NCBI RefSeq assembly: GCF_009937955.1
Contig: NZ_AP018439.1
Location: 868,001 to 932,000 of the forward strand
From: Undibacterium sp. KW1
GTDB taxonomy: Bacteria > Pseudomonadota > Gammaproteobacteria > Burkholderiales > Burkholderiaceae_D
Direction of reading: 5' to 3'
DNA length: 64,000 nt
Notes under the pieces: model-generated
What the model saw: only the letters and a program-made list of their open reading frames with translations
The model's database searches: none
Told to the model about the DNA's origin: nothing
Program-made: the position numbers and the translations under genes
Shown: positions 47,867 through 59,676 of the stretch, piece by piece
Layout: every line of letters starts with the position of its first letter
How positions within the stretch are numbered: position 1 is the first letter of the stretch

Positions 47867-48622
47867 TCAGAAATTACAGAGAGTCAGGTCAAACGGGATA
47901 TCGTTTTCGTAGGCCTTGGGCTTCATGTCGCCATCCTGTGACATAAAACGTATCCACAACATATATTTATTCGCAGAGATTTCAGGTATAGCCCCAAGTT
48001 CCTGCAGGACATTGACGCGCAATAACTGGTAAACCTTGCCTTGCAGCATCTGTTGGTAACTGCCAGCCTGGGCAATGACTTTCGATGTAGAGCCAGATTC
48101 GCGCAACAGGCGCAAGACCACATTGATGGCATCAAACAGCGGGGCGATAGGGGCAAACCAGGTGCTGATGTCGGCAAAGCGTTTTTCTGCCGAATTTTTT
48201 TGCCAGGCATGGTAGCTGGGCAAGTCAAATTCACAGGCACCGCCCGGGATGATGGTGCGGCCACGTATGCTCATCAGCCATTCATTGTCGCGTATGTTCT
48301 GGCCGGTCTTGCCTGTACTGGCAACCAGGGCACTGCTGGCACGATCAACGTCATCCAGTACCTTGTCCAGCATTTCTGCCTGTACATTAGGATTGGACTT
48401 GAAACTGATGAGTGTGTGTCTTTGTCTTTCGAGTTCTTGCAAGAGATCGGATTTGAGGTCTGCGCGACCAGCGACTTCCAACATTTCAAAAATGGTGGCA
48501 AGGGCGACGTGATGCTGCATGGGGTCAGACTGATGTAAGAAAAACGTGAATTTTTCGTATAAGTCTTCCAGCCGCAATAACGTGCGAATACGCTCGTTAA
48601 AAGGGTATTCGTAAACAATCAA
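47867..48622 (-). CDS. zapD: Cell division protein ZapD
   Basis: A 251-residue cytoplasmic protein of the DUF1342/YacF family that cross-links FtsZ filaments. It begins [21 protein letters not shown], the family hallmark, and has [19 protein letters not shown] in the middle. Length is normal. It is transcribed with yacG two bases downstream. The gap 48623-48796 upstream holds its promoter region but no gene. Confidence 0.94.
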   Translation of the reverse strand: MIVYEYPFNERIRTLLRLEDLYEKFTFFLHQSDPMQHHVALATIFEMLEVAGRADLKSDLLQELERQRHTLISFKSNPNVQAEMLDKVLDDVDRASSALVASTGKTGQNIRDNEWLMSIRGRTIIPGGACEFDLPSYHAWQKNSAEKRFADISTWFAPIAPLFDAINVVLRLLRESGSTSKVIAQAGSYQQMLQGKVYQLLRVNVLQELGAIPEISANKYMLWIRFMSQDGDMKPKAYENDIPFDLTLCNF

Positions 48623-48796
48623 AATAGTTTCCCTGTCAAAATTTGGTGCTCATCAAAGCTGCACATGATTCTGAACCATACTGTGTGAAATTACAAACAC
48701 CGCGTGCAGATTTCCATTATTTTTTTTGTAGGAAAATGTTGTATGTACTGACAATATTCGCTTGCTGATACCGGTGTTTGCATACAGGGACAGTCT

Positions 48797-49432
48797 CTAA
48801 TGCTTATTTTTTGCCAGCCCCAGATATAGCTCATGCAGACGTAAAACTTCTTCACTTATATTTTTAAGGTCGCCATTGTTGACAATGACATCGTCAGCGG
48901 CAGCCAGCCTGGCTTGTCTGCTGGCCTGGTTGCGCATGATGGCCACTACCTGTTCACGGCTTAACTGGTTGCGTGACATGACGCGCTTGATCTGTGTCTC
49001 TTCATCGCAATCAACGACCAGGATGCGATCTACGCGCTGTTTCCAGTTACCTGACTCGACCAGCAGCGGCACCACGAAAATACGGTAGTCACCCTTGGCT
49101 TGTGCTGCTGCACGCTCTGTTTCTGTACGTATAAGCGGATGCAATATGGCTTCGAGCTTCAGTTTTTGCGCCGTATCGGCAAACACCAGTTGCCGTATAC
49201 CAGCCCTGTCCATTGCACCATCTGCGGTAATAAATGCATCGCCAAATTGCGCGCGTATGGCGGGGATAGCCAGACCGCCAGGCGTCGTCAGTTGATGGGC
49301 GATCAGGTCGGTATCAATGAGTGCCGCGCCCAGTTCACCCAACATATTGGCGACAGTGGTTTTTCCACTGCCTATACCGCCTGTCAGGCCTAGTGAAAAA
49401 ACAGGCGCGGAATTGCCAACCATGCCAGCCAT
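48797..49432 (-). CDS. coaE: Dephospho-CoA kinase
   Basis: A 211-residue P-loop kinase that phosphorylates dephospho-CoA in the last step of coenzyme A synthesis. Walker A is [14 protein letters not shown], and [10 protein letters not shown] and [17 protein letters not shown] are typical. The start is taken at ATG 49432, overlapping the pilD stop (TGATG); a GTG one codon earlier is also possible. It is the last gene of a pilB-pilC-pilD-coaE run. Confidence 0.95.
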   Translation of the reverse strand: MAGMVGNSAPVFSLGLTGGIGSGKTTVANMLGELGAALIDTDLIAHQLTTPGGLAIPAIRAQFGDAFITADGAMDRAGIRQLVFADTAQKLKLEAILHPLIRTETERAAAQAKGDYRIFVVPLLVESGNWKQRVDRILVVDCDEETQIKRVMSRNQLSREQVVAIMRNQASRQARLAAADDVIVNNGDLKNISEEVLRLHELYLGLAKNKH

Positions 49433-50295
49433 CACAAGGTGCTCAGATAGAAATCGACAATTTGTCGGCCCCAGATCAGTGCTATCAAACCTGCGCCAGT
49501 CAGGTAGGGGCCAAAGGGTATTTCTGTTTCCCAGCCAAATTTCTTGGAGATAATTTGTCCTATACCTATGACCGAGCCTACCAGGGTCGATAATAAAATA
49601 GTAACTGGCAACATGCTCCAGCCCATCCAGGCACCAAAGGCTGCCAGTAACTTGAGATCACCGTAGCCAAAGCCAGGTCTGCCACGCAGTTTTTCATAAA
49701 TCCAGTTGATTGACCATAGTGACATGTAGCCAATGGCGGCTCCCAGTACTGCGTCTTTCAAAGTAGCGAAGCCGCCGTAGGCATTCAGCAGCAGGCCCAG
49801 CCACATCAAACTCAGGGTCAGGTCATCCAGCAGCAACTTATGGTCTATGTCGATGAAGGTCATGGCGATCAGAAACCAGACAAAGACCACCGCACTCATG
49901 CCCACCACGCCGCTGCCAAAATGCCAGATCATGCCAGCAGTGAGCAGGCCCGTCAGGGCTTCTATCAGGGGATAGCGTACGGAAATTTTTGCTTTGCAGC
50001 CCGTGCATTTGCCACCAATGACGAGGTAGCTGATGATGGGTATATTTTCCAGTTCCCTGATCTTGTGCCCGCAATGCGGGCAGGCAGAGCGAGGCAGCAT
50101 CAGGTCAAACCTGTCCTGGTGCGGCAATGGCTCCTGCCTTTGCTCTGCGACAAAATTATCCACTTCACGCAGATACATTTTAGGCAGGCGATAAATCACC
50201 ACGTTCAAAAAACTGCCTATCAGTAGCCCCAATAGCCCGAAGGCTATTGTGGACAAACCATGCTGCGGACCTGCAAATAAAAACGTCTCAATCAT
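49432..50295 (-). CDS. pilD: Prepilin peptidase / N-methyltransferase PilD
   Basis: A 287-residue inner-membrane aspartyl protease that cuts and methylates type IV prepilins and pseudopilins. Two cysteine pairs (CPHCGHKI and CTGCKAKIS) form the zinc site in the first cytoplasmic loop. The catalytic aspartates lie in [12 protein letters not shown] and [10 protein letters not shown]. About seven membrane helices are visible. It overlaps pilC by four bases. Confidence 0.96.
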   Translation of the reverse strand: MIETFLFAGPQHGLSTIAFGLLGLLIGSFLNVVIYRLPKMYLREVDNFVAEQRQEPLPHQDRFDLMLPRSACPHCGHKIRELENIPIISYLVIGGKCTGCKAKISVRYPLIEALTGLLTAGMIWHFGSGVVGMSAVVFVWFLIAMTFIDIDHKLLLDDLTLSLMWLGLLLNAYGGFATLKDAVLGAAIGYMSLWSINWIYEKLRGRPGFGYGDLKLLAAFGAWMGWSMLPVTILLSTLVGSVIGIGQIISKKFGWETEIPFGPYLTGAGLIALIWGRQIVDFYLSTL

Positions 50296-51527
50296 CCTGC
50301 GACCGAACCCATTTTGAAGATAGGCAAGTACATGGCAACCACCAGGCCACCAATGACCACACCCAGAATCACCATGATGATAGGTTCCATCAGGCTCGAC
50401 AGGGCAGCAACGGCTTCATCGACTTCATCTTCATAAAAGTCTGCGACTTTGCCCAGCATTTGATCAAGCGCACCGGATTCTTCACCAATTGCCACCATTT
50501 GCGTGACCATGGAAGGAAATACATTGGCGTTCTGCATGGCAACTGTCAGGCTGGTACCAGTGCTGACTTCGGTTTGAATTTTGATGGTTGCGTCAAGATA
50601 GACGGCATTACCGGCAGCGCCACCAACGGAATCCAGGGATTCAACCAAAGGCACACCAGCGGCAAACATGGTGGCCAGCGTGCGCGTCCAGCGTGCTATG
50701 GTTGCTTTTTTTATCACGTCACCAAAAATCGGTGCCTGTAACAGCGCTCTGTCCATGAACTGTTGCACCTTCAGGGAGCGACGCCATGCCTGGAAAAAGA
50801 AGTAGATACTGCCAAACAGTCCGCCAAAGATGATGTACCAGTATTTGACGAAATTGTCCGAGATGTTCATGACGATCAGGGTAGGTGCTGGCAATTCTGC
50901 ACCAAAGCTGCTGAAAGCCTGCTTAAACGCTGGCACCACCCAGATCATGATAACCGCGGTTACGATGAAAGCGATGCCCAGAATGGCGATAGGGTAAGTC
51001 AGCGCTGACTTGATCTTGGCCTTGATGGCCATGGTTTTTTCTTTGTAGATGGCCAGACGGGTCAGCAAATCTTCCAGAATACCGGCTTGCTCACCTGCAC
51101 CCACGAGATTGCAGAACAGCGGGTCAAAATATAAAGGGAACTTGCGGAAAGCTGCGTTCAGGCTGGTGCCGGTTTCAACGTCACCACGGATGTCCTGCAG
51201 TAATTTCGAGACCGAAGGGTTGCTGTGGCCTTTGGATACAATATCAAAAGACTGCAGTAGCGGTACGCCTGCCTTCATCATCGTTGCCAGTTGACGGGTA
51301 AACAGAGTGATGTCTTTATCAGTAATCGCCTTACCGGAGGTGTAATTCTTCTTTTTTAACTTGGTAACCAGGATACCTTGTCTGCGCAGGGTGGCATTGA
51401 CGATGGCTTCACCACCAGCGCGCGTTTCGCCCCTGACGACCTTGCCAAACTTGTCCTTGCCTTCCCAGGCATATAGCTGCTCTTTGGGTTGCCCTGATTT
51501 TGCTGATTTTGCCAGATTGGTTGCCAT
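50292..51527 (-). CDS. pilC: Type IV pilus inner-membrane platform protein PilC
   Basis: A 411-residue protein of the GspF/PilC family. It has two T2SSF domains (about 75-200 and 275-400) and membrane helices near residues 175, 225 and 385. FTRQLATMMKAGVPLLQSFD and its repeat WTRTLATMFAAGVPLVESLD are the family motifs. It couples the PilB ATPase to pilus assembly. It starts 15 bases after the pilB stop. Confidence 0.95.
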   Translation of the reverse strand: MATNLAKSAKSGQPKEQLYAWEGKDKFGKVVRGETRAGGEAIVNATLRRQGILVTKLKKKNYTSGKAITDKDITLFTRQLATMMKAGVPLLQSFDIVSKGHSNPSVSKLLQDIRGDVETGTSLNAAFRKFPLYFDPLFCNLVGAGEQAGILEDLLTRLAIYKEKTMAIKAKIKSALTYPIAILGIAFIVTAVIMIWVVPAFKQAFSSFGAELPAPTLIVMNISDNFVKYWYIIFGGLFGSIYFFFQAWRRSLKVQQFMDRALLQAPIFGDVIKKATIARWTRTLATMFAAGVPLVESLDSVGGAAGNAVYLDATIKIQTEVSTGTSLTVAMQNANVFPSMVTQMVAIGEESGALDQMLGKVADFYEDEVDEAVAALSSLMEPIIMVILGVVIGGLVVAMYLPIFKMGSVAG

Positions 51528-51542
51528 ATAAATTTTCTCTTA

Positions 51543-53270
51543 TTACTCGTTGGTACATCCGAGGACTTCCTCGAGGCTGGTCAGTCCCTGTCTGACTTTC
51601 ATTAATCCGGATTGTCGCAAATTCCTGATGCCTTCGCGCTGCGCCTGTTCTTCAATATCAAGAGCGCTGGCGCTGGCCAGAATCAGGCGTTCTATCGATT
51701 CCGAGATAGGCATTAACTGGTAGATACCGACACGACCTTTGTAACCGCCGCCGTTGCAACGTTCACAGCCTACCGGGCCATACGGTTTCCATGTGCCATC
51801 TAGATCATCATCCTTGAAGCCGGCTGCCAGCAAGACTTCATCCAGAATATCAACAGGCTTTTTACAGGTGCATAAACGGCGTGCCAGCCTTTGCGCCGTA
51901 ATCAGAATGACAGAGGAAGCAATATTGAACGGTGCCACACCCATGTTCATCAGACGGGTCAGGGTGGCCGGTGCATCATTCGTATGCAAGGTAGAAAATA
52001 CCATGTGACCAGTTTGCGCAGCCTTGATCGCAATATCGGCAGTTTCCAGGTCGCGAATCTCACCCACCATGATGACGTCGGGATCCTGACGCAAGAATGA
52101 TTTCAGGGCAGCCGCAAAGGTCAGGCCCGCCTTGTCATTGACGTTAACCTGGTTAACCCCCGGCAAGTTGATCTCCGCCGGATCTTCGGCAGTAGAGATA
52201 TTAATGCCAGGTTTATTAATAACATTGAGACAGGTGTACAGAGAAACGGTTTTACCCGAACCTGTAGGTCCTGTCACCAGCACCATGCCGTAGGGGCGTT
52301 GAATCGCATCCAGCAGGATAGCTTTGTGGTCGGGGTCGTAGCCTAGAGCATCAATACCCATCTGCGCCTGGGAGCCGTCCAGAATACGCATAACGATCTT
52401 TTCACCGAACAGGGTGGGCAGAGTACTGACACGAAAGTCGATGGATTTGCTGGCAGATAACTGCAATTTCATCCGGCCATCTTGCGGAATACGTTTTTCC
52501 GAAATGTCGAGTTTGGAGATAACCTTGATACGGGAAGACAGTTTGTCCTTGATGGCCAGTGGCGGCTGCGCTATTTCACGGAGCTCGCCATCCACCCGGA
52601 AGCGTATGCGGTAAAATTTTTCAAAGGGTTCGAAATGCAAGTCTGATGCGCCAAGATTAATGGCATCAACCAGCATTTTTTGCAGGAATTTTACGACCGG
52701 TGCATCATCAATTTCAGCGGTCTGCGCCTCGGCAACAGCTGCACCCAGATCCTCTTCCTTGAATTCCAGATCAAACTCATCTCCTCCAATTTCATTCAGG
52801 CTTTGCTCGGAAGATTTACCCAGCTTATCCAGCAATTTAACCAGAGCATCGTGCTGCACGATGATAATGTCTATGCCCAGACCGGTCTGGAACTTGACCT
52901 GATCGAGGGCGGAGTTGTTGGTTGGGTCAGAGATCGCCAAGGATATTTTATTGCCTTTTTTGGCAATAGCAATCAGGCGCTGTGATTGCATGAGTTTTTG
53001 ATCGACCAGTTTTTCCGGGATCAGGGACTCATTGATCAGTGATAAATCCAGCAAGGGATAGCCAAAGGCATCCGAACAGAAGGTGGCAAGGTCGCGCGCG
53101 CTAACCGTGCCGCTCTGCGTCAGGGCATCAATAAAACCGGTTTTGTCTGTCTGCGCTTTTTTACTGACAGTTTCAACCTGGGCTGCAGTCAATAAATTGG
53201 CCTGCGTCAACGCTCTTGCCAAGCCAGAGCTTGGCATCTGGGATGCTGAATTTGGTAAGACTGCGGACAT
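51543..53270 (-). CDS. pilB: Type IV pilus assembly ATPase PilB
   Basis: A 575-residue secretion-type ATPase that powers pilus extension. An N-terminal MshEN-like domain (about 15-170) is followed by the motor domain with Walker A GPTGSGKT, Asp box, Walker B and the His box. A zinc tetracysteine (CTCKK and CERCNGGG) lies near residue 480. Start set at ATG 53270 (MSAVLPNSASQMPSSG); an upstream frame to 53324 lacks support. The gap 53271-53594 holds its promoter region and a hairpin (53534-53555) but no gene I can see. Confidence 0.95.
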   Translation of the reverse strand: MSAVLPNSASQMPSSGLARALTQANLLTAAQVETVSKKAQTDKTGFIDALTQSGTVSARDLATFCSDAFGYPLLDLSLINESLIPEKLVDQKLMQSQRLIAIAKKGNKISLAISDPTNNSALDQVKFQTGLGIDIIIVQHDALVKLLDKLGKSSEQSLNEIGGDEFDLEFKEEDLGAAVAEAQTAEIDDAPVVKFLQKMLVDAINLGASDLHFEPFEKFYRIRFRVDGELREIAQPPLAIKDKLSSRIKVISKLDISEKRIPQDGRMKLQLSASKSIDFRVSTLPTLFGEKIVMRILDGSQAQMGIDALGYDPDHKAILLDAIQRPYGMVLVTGPTGSGKTVSLYTCLNVINKPGINISTAEDPAEINLPGVNQVNVNDKAGLTFAAALKSFLRQDPDVIMVGEIRDLETADIAIKAAQTGHMVFSTLHTNDAPATLTRLMNMGVAPFNIASSVILITAQRLARRLCTCKKPVDILDEVLLAAGFKDDDLDGTWKPYGPVGCERCNGGGYKGRVGIYQLMPISESIERLILASASALDIEEQAQREGIRNLRQSGLMKVRQGLTSLEEVLGCTNE

Positions 53271-53594
53271 AGGATCTTTTGAGTAAAATTTGCCAATACA
53301 ATCAGTTGCCTTAGGATAATGCAACTAAGCCTGTTATTTGTAAAGTCGTTCCCCGGCTTACAGACGGGGGAGTGGGCAAAAAATGCAGCCTTGCCACAAC
53401 TGCATCAAGTTTTAAATCTATCTGCTAATGACGACAAAGATTTGCAGCTTCTTTACTCTGTATAGAATGTTTTCCGGCAAATTGCCACGCCGGATTTATC
53501 AGTCTTTTGTTTCCGGTGTACCGCATGGATTTTAAGCAGGGATGTGACCCTGCTCAATTTTGTAACAATCTGTTAAATCCACGAATTTGCCGAT

Positions 53595-54575
53595 TTAATG
53601 ATTTCTTCCAACCGCGAAGGCACAAAGCTTGATCATGGCCTGTTTATACCGATTGTCTGGCCAGGTTGAGATGGCTGTTGCGGCACGCTCAGCAGCTTTC
53701 ACAGCTTCATTTTGCGTATATGCGAGAGCACCTGATTGCGTAATTGCAGCCAGTATGGCATCAAATTTGGATTCGTCACCGTTTTCTATGCAAGCGCGTA
53801 CCAGCTCGCGCTCTTCTGCCGAGCCATTTTTCATCAGGTAGATCAAAGGCAGGGTAGGCTTGCCTTCGCGCAAGTCATCGCCCACGTTCTTGCCTATATC
53901 CTCGGCATTGCCAGAATAATCAAGAACGTCATCAATCAGTTGAAAAGCAGTCCCCAAAGACCGGCCATATTCGCCTGCAGCTTCGATTTCCGTCTGATTG
54001 GCACCCGCAATGAGGGCGCCAATTTCCGCTGCCGCCTCAAACAGTTTGGCTGTTTTTGAGCGTATCACCTGCAGGTAACGTTCTTCAGTTACGTCAGGGT
54101 CGTGCATATTCAACAACTGCAAGACCTCACCTTCGGCGATGACATTCGTCGCATCCGCCAGGATTTGCATGATTTGCATGCTATTGATGGACACCATCAT
54201 CTGGAAGGCACGTGAATATAAAAAGTCGCCTACCAATACCGATGCGGCATTGCCAAACAAGGCATTGGCGGTCTTGCGGCCACGGCGCATGGATGACTCA
54301 TCCACCACGTCATCATGCAACAAGGTGGCTGTGTGTATGAATTCGACAATGGCGGCCAGTTCATGATGATGCTTGCCTTGATATTGAAAGGCATTGGCCA
54401 CCAGCAAGACCAGTACCGGGCGTATGCGCTTGCCACCGGCGCTGATAATGTATTCGGCGATCTGGTTGACCAGGGCAACTTCAGAATGCAATTTGTTGCG
54501 GATTACCTGATTTACTTCGCCCATATCGGCGGCGATCAGTTCAGTGATAGGGTTTTGGTTGTTTGTGGCAGACAA
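53595..54575 (-). CDS. ispB: Octaprenyl (all-trans polyprenyl) diphosphate synthase
   Basis: A 326-residue prenyltransferase making the side chain of ubiquinone. The first Asp-rich motif is LLHDDVVDESSMRRGRKTAN and the second is QLIDDVLDYSG. GGKRIRPVLVLL matches IspB. Chain length eight is inferred from similarity to the E. coli enzyme. It is divergent from rplU, as in many proteobacteria. A TATAAT on the minus strand at 54610-54615 is a possible -10 element. Confidence 0.93.
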   Translation of the reverse strand: MSATNNQNPITELIAADMGEVNQVIRNKLHSEVALVNQIAEYIISAGGKRIRPVLVLLVANAFQYQGKHHHELAAIVEFIHTATLLHDDVVDESSMRRGRKTANALFGNAASVLVGDFLYSRAFQMMVSINSMQIMQILADATNVIAEGEVLQLLNMHDPDVTEERYLQVIRSKTAKLFEAAAEIGALIAGANQTEIEAAGEYGRSLGTAFQLIDDVLDYSGNAEDIGKNVGDDLREGKPTLPLIYLMKNGSAEERELVRACIENGDESKFDAILAAITQSGALAYTQNEAVKAAERAATAISTWPDNRYKQAMIKLCAFAVGRNH

Positions 54576-54730
54576 GGGGGAACCTGCATAAAAATCCGGG
54601 ATGACCGCGATTATACGATGCAGTGCTGCTTATTTGCTTGAATTGCACCAGTTCTCTTGCGCTTAGTCCATTTTCCAGCAGCCAATTGCCCGTTTACTAT
54701 GGCTTTGCTGAAAAAATATGCAAATAGTCT

Positions 54731-54759
54731 TTGACGCATTTCACGGGATTATGTACAAT
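54731..54759 (+). promoter_or_regulatory. rplU promoter
   Basis: TTGACG (54731-54736), a 17-base spacer and TACAAT (54754-54759) form a strong sigma-70 promoter, about 80 bases before the rplU start. Confidence 0.85.
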
Positions 54760-54838
54760 TTGGGGTTTTCCCGACTTCCCGGATGTATTTTTGTCTGGCG
54801 GGGAGAAAATCCCTAATTTTTATTTGATGAGGTTTCAC

Positions 54839-55150
54839 ATGTACGCGGTCATAAAAACCGGTGGCAAACAATATAAAGTTGTCGCTGGTGAAAAACTTAA
54901 AGTAGAACAGATACCTGCAGACATTGGCTCCGAAATCACCATTGATCAAGTGCTCGCATTGGGCGCTGGCGAGACCATTAAATTTGGTGCTCCATTGGTC
55001 GCAGGTGCTACGGTGCTGGCTAAGGTTGTAGATCACGGTCGTCACGACAAAGTGCGCATTTTCAAAATGCGTCGTCGTAAGCACTATCAGAAACGTCAAG
55101 GCCATCGCCAAAACTACACTGAATTGCAAATCGTTTCTATCAACGGCTAA
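54839..55150 (+). CDS. rplU: 50S ribosomal protein bL21
   Basis: A 103-residue ribosomal protein, the same length as E. coli bL21. It begins [14 protein letters not shown] and has [23 protein letters not shown] near the C-terminus. Start ATG 54839 is chosen because the family starts there; the upstream frame overlaps the promoter. Confidence 0.98.
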   Translation: MYAVIKTGGKQYKVVAGEKLKVEQIPADIGSEITIDQVLALGAGETIKFGAPLVAGATVLAKVVDHGRHDKVRIFKMRRRKHYQKRQGHRQNYTELQIVSING

Positions 55151-55199
55151 TCCGTAGATCAGTAATCAATCTACCTGTAATCTGTAAGGAGCTAATAAA

Positions 55200-55469
55200 A
55201 TGGCACACAAAAAAGGCGGCGGCACCACGCGCAACGGTCGTGACTCAGAATCGAAACGCCTTGGCGTTAAAGTTTACGGCGGCCAAACTATCAATGCTGG
55301 CGGCATCATCATTCGTCAACGCGGCACACGCGTACACGCTGGTGAAAACGTAGGCATGGGCAAAGACCACACTCTGTTCGCCCTGGTTAATGGCAAAGTA
55401 CAATTCGCGATCAAAGGTGCCAACAAGCACCAGTACGCAATTGTTGTTGCAGACACAGCAGCAGCGTAA
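55200..55469 (+). CDS. rpmA: 50S ribosomal protein bL27
   Basis: An 89-residue protein. [28 protein letters not shown] is the standard bL27 N-terminus that reaches the peptidyl-transferase centre. Ribosome site AAGGAG. It is co-transcribed with rplU. Confidence 0.98.
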   Translation: MAHKKGGGTTRNGRDSESKRLGVKVYGGQTINAGGIIIRQRGTRVHAGENVGMGKDHTLFALVNGKVQFAIKGANKHQYAIVVADTAAA

Positions 55470-55510
55470 TGCATTGAAGTAATTCAAAGCAGGGCGCAAG
55501 CCAGTATGAT

Positions 55511-55541
55511 AAAAAGGCTCTGCCATCGGTAGGGCCTTTTT
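55511..55541 (+). terminator. Terminator after rpmA
   Basis: A 14-bp stem with two G-U pairs around ATC, ending in a T run. The remaining gap to 55722 holds no gene I can support. Confidence 0.75.
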
Positions 55542-55713
55542 AGTTGGATCAATCTCCGATTCAGCTCATTGCGGCAATCCCTTACCCGCAAGCTCACCTC
55601 TCCGTTAGCAACACCCTGCATGGGCAGTTTGATGCTAGCCCTTTTAATTTGAAGAAATCCTGTATAAATTTATTGTTCCATCAGGTTACAAAAATTTATA
55701 CAAGCTTTTTTAG

Positions 55714-56835
<1,122 letters not shown>

Positions 56836-56838
56836 AAG

Positions 56839-56865
56839 AAAACCTGGTGAAAACCAGGTTTTTTT
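56839..56865 (+). terminator. Terminator after obgE
   Basis: A perfect 10-bp stem AAAACCTGGT/ACCAGGTTTT with a GAAA loop ends in a T run. The AT-rich gap to 57140 otherwise shows only a possible proB promoter. Confidence 0.9.
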
Positions 56866-57050
56866 ACGTCCGCTACCAACTACCCATTCCAACTACTCAT
56901 TAATTGATCACCAGTTCTTGTTCATCAAGCACACCGTCTCCCTGAGGGATGGAAAATGAATGACTATTTTGATATCTAAACAATTTCTTTTTAATAATGA
57001 AAATCTCATAAAAAGTAGAATATAGCTTTTAATTGTGAATTAAATTTAGA

Positions 57051-57081
57051 TTGCAACGATAGTATCCATATAAAGTATAAT
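57051..57081 (+). promoter_or_regulatory. Possible proB promoter
   Basis: TTGCAA (57051-57056) and a perfect TATAAT (57076-57081) stand 19 bases apart, slightly wide. They lie 60 bases before the proB start. Confidence 0.45.
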
Positions 57082-57140
57082 TTTGATTTGTTTGCCGCTT
57101 TCATGTGGCAACCTCGCCAAATCATATCCGTATTCATTTT

Positions 57141-58259
57141 ATGCAATCTGTCATTCAGCAAGCAAAGCGCCTGATCATCAAAGTAGGTTCGTCTCTGGTC
57201 ACCAATGATGGCAAGGGCCTGGACAAGCAAGCCATCGCCAGGTGGGCTGCCCAGATCGCTGGCCTGCGTGCCATGGGCAAGGAAGTCGTGCTGGTCAGTT
57301 CTGGTGCCATTGCCGAAGGCCGGCAGCGCCTGGGTTTTGAAAAACGGCCAACCGCCATCCATGAATTGCAGGCTTGTGCTGCGGTAGGCCAGATGGGTCT
57401 GGCGCAAATTTACGAAAGCAGCTTTCGTGAACACCAGCTAGGCACGGCACAAATCTTGTTGACGCATGCCGACCTGGCCGACCGTGAACGCTACCTGAAT
57501 GCGCGTTCCACCCTGTTTACCTTGCTGCGTCTGGGCATCGTTCCCATCATCAATGAAAATGACACTGTGGTCACGGATGAAATCAAGTTTGGTGACAATG
57601 ACACCCTGGGAGCCCTGGTTGCCAATCTGATCGAAGCCGACGCCTTGATCATCCTGACTGACCAAAAAGGCCTGTATACTGCTGACCCACGCAAAGACCC
57701 GGATGCCACTTTTGTCCATGAAGCCAGGGCAGGTGATTTGGCTCTGGAAGCCATGGCTGGTGGTGCAGGATCAAGTCTGGGCAGTGGTGGCATGCTGACC
57801 AAGATACTCGCAGCAAAACGCGGCGCACGTTCTGGTGCCCATACCGTTATCGCCTGGGGGCGTGAAGACAATGTCTTGCTGCGCCTGGCGCAAGGTGAGG
57901 CCATAGGGACACAATTGATTTCACAAATGGCGCCAGTGGCAGCGCGCAAGCAATGGATGATGGATCATCTGCAAACCCTGGGCCAGGTCGTGCTGGATGC
58001 AGGTGCAGTGCAAAAACTGACGCGTGAAGGCAAGTCCTTGTTACCCATAGGCGTGCTGGATGTGCGCGGTGAATTTAGCCGTGGCGCTGTAGTCACGCTT
58101 TGTGATGAAGCGGGTGCACCGGTGGCCAGGGGGCTGATTAATTATTCAAGTGCTGATGCACGCCGTATCAAGCGCCATGCTTCTTCTGAAATTGCATCCA
58201 TACTTGGCTTTGTTGAAGAGTCTGAGCTGATACACCGCGACAATCTGGTTTTGTTGTAA
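57141..58259 (+). CDS. proB: Glutamate 5-kinase
   Basis: A 372-residue enzyme of proline synthesis. The kinase domain (1-260) has [31 protein letters not shown] and GTGG-like [11 protein letters not shown]-terminal PUA domain (about 280-370) is present as in E. coli ProB. Start ATG 57141 fits the family; no strong ribosome site is visible. proA is not adjacent. Confidence 0.96.
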   Translation: MQSVIQQAKRLIIKVGSSLVTNDGKGLDKQAIARWAAQIAGLRAMGKEVVLVSSGAIAEGRQRLGFEKRPTAIHELQACAAVGQMGLAQIYESSFREHQLGTAQILLTHADLADRERYLNARSTLFTLLRLGIVPIINENDTVVTDEIKFGDNDTLGALVANLIEADALIILTDQKGLYTADPRKDPDATFVHEARAGDLALEAMAGGAGSSLGSGGMLTKILAAKRGARSGAHTVIAWGREDNVLLRLAQGEAIGTQLISQMAPVAARKQWMMDHLQTLGQVVLDAGAVQKLTREGKSLLPIGVLDVRGEFSRGAVVTLCDEAGAPVARGLINYSSADARRIKRHASSEIASILGFVEESELIHRDNLVLL

Positions 58260-58280
58260 ATAGAATATAAAACCGGGCAA

Positions 58281-58320
58281 AAAAAGGGGCTGGATCTGAA
58301 TTGATCCGGCCCCATTTTTT
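58281..58320. terminator. Bidirectional terminator between proB and the CNP1-like gene
   Basis: An 11-bp stem (58286-58296/58303-58313) is flanked by a run of A on the left and a run of T on the right, so it works on both strands. Confidence 0.9.
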
Positions 58321-58343
58321 GTACATCTTGCCAAGGAATCAGA

Positions 58344-58859
58344 TTAGTAATACGAAGATTTCTTACCTCGCAATTTATCCAGCAAGACATTGGCCTTGCC
58401 AGCGATGGTTTTACCCTCGCAAAAATACTCGGAGAACAAGGTGGCATGCTGCTTGTTGGCACCGGTATTGGAGATCATGTCCCATTGATTGCGGCGGGAA
58501 CGTGACCACGTACCATCAGGACGGCCAAAGGCATACAGTTTGACTTCATACGTCTGGCAACGCAGGCCTTCATAACTGATGTTTTTAGCGCCGCCTGCGC
58601 TGGTGGCAACCAGGCTGTAGCGTATGGTGCCATCTGCTGCTACGGTCAGTGATTTGGTATCAATCGCGAAAGACTGGCTCGGACTCTTGTAGAAATTTAA
58701 GAGATTTTCAGCCTTCGGTGCCTCTGGCAATTGCAGGGCGACTTCGCGCCACTCCTTGTCTTCTTCCTCTTCATCTGCAGCAAAAACCTGGCTGACAGGC
58801 AGCAAGGCCAGACCGATGATGGCGAGATGGTGGAGATAGCGTAGTTTTTTATTTAACAT
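58344..58859 (-). CDS. CNP1-like exported protein
   Basis: A 171-residue protein with a signal peptide (HHLAIIGLALLPVSQVFA, cut near residue 28) and an acidic stretch DEEEEDKEW just after it. The core resembles the CNP1-like family first named in Neisseria, of unknown function, probably periplasmic. LRCQTYEVKLYAFGRPDGTW and FCEGKTIAGK hold its two cysteines. It follows rppH on the minus strand by three bases and is probably co-transcribed with it. Confidence 0.82.
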   Translation of the reverse strand: MLNKKLRYLHHLAIIGLALLPVSQVFAADEEEEDKEWREVALQLPEAPKAENLLNFYKSPSQSFAIDTKSLTVAADGTIRYSLVATSAGGAKNISYEGLRCQTYEVKLYAFGRPDGTWSRSRRNQWDMISNTGANKQHATLFSEYFCEGKTIAGKANVLLDKLRGKKSSYY

Positions 58860-58862
58860 AAA

Positions 58863-59452
58863 TTATTTGGATTCTTCCGGCTCGGTTTTCTTGCAATCCT
58901 GATTTTTTTGCGCCTGCTGCGTTTGTTGCGACTGTTGCTGATTGCGCAAATAGCGGCTGCGGTTGGAGTTGGGGTGCTCAGTGCGGTGCACATAGCGCGA
59001 CAATTCCTGCAAAGCCAATTGATAGACACCGCGCTTGAATTCAATCACCACGTCCAGCGGTACCCAATAGTCGTGCCAGCGCCAGGCATCGAATTCAGGA
59101 TGCGTGCTGGCACGCAGATTGACATCGCAATCGCGGCCTATCATGCGCAACAAAAACCAGATCTGTTTTTGCCCGCGATAATGCCCGCGAATTTCACGCT
59201 TGATAAAATGATCCGGCACTTCATAGCGCAGCCAGTCACGGGTACGCCCTATGACTTTGACGTGCTCAGGTAGCAAGCCGGTTTCTTCTTCGAGTTCGCG
59301 GAACATGGCCTGCTCCGGAGACTCACCATATTTAATGCCACCCTGGGGAAATTGCCAGGAATGCTCGCGCACCCTTTTCCCCACCAGACTTCATTGTTGG
59401 CGTTTAGCAAAATTATGCCAACGTTAGGGCGAAAGCCTTCACGATCCAGCAT
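58863..59452 (-). pseudogene. rppH: RNA pyrophosphohydrolase RppH, one-base frameshift (probable sequence error)
   Basis: RppH removes pyrophosphate from mRNA 5' ends and so starts decay. The first frame, from ATG 59452, reads [26 protein letters not shown]. The second continues [34 protein letters not shown] with a full Nudix box. One base missing in the TTTT/CCCC run at 59375-59382 splits them. Restored length is 196 residues. The C-terminal tail is rich in Gln. The intact Nudix box and the homopolymer location point to a sequencing error rather than a dead gene. Confidence 0.9.
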
Positions 59453-59676
59453 GTTCAACCTCAAAACTTTCTGTGGCTAAACGGCTTGCTCCTGCAATAG
59501 ATAGCGTAGAGAGCGTTTGTTTCGTCGAAAAATCCCGCTTTTTTGAGCGGACAGCCCCCATGGAGGCGAACAAATCGCAGTTTCCTTCATCAAATGTGCA
59601 AAGAGTGGGCGCATTAGCCAGCTAATCCTTTAAAATTGAGTTGATTATAACCCTCCATTTAAAAAGAATCACTGTC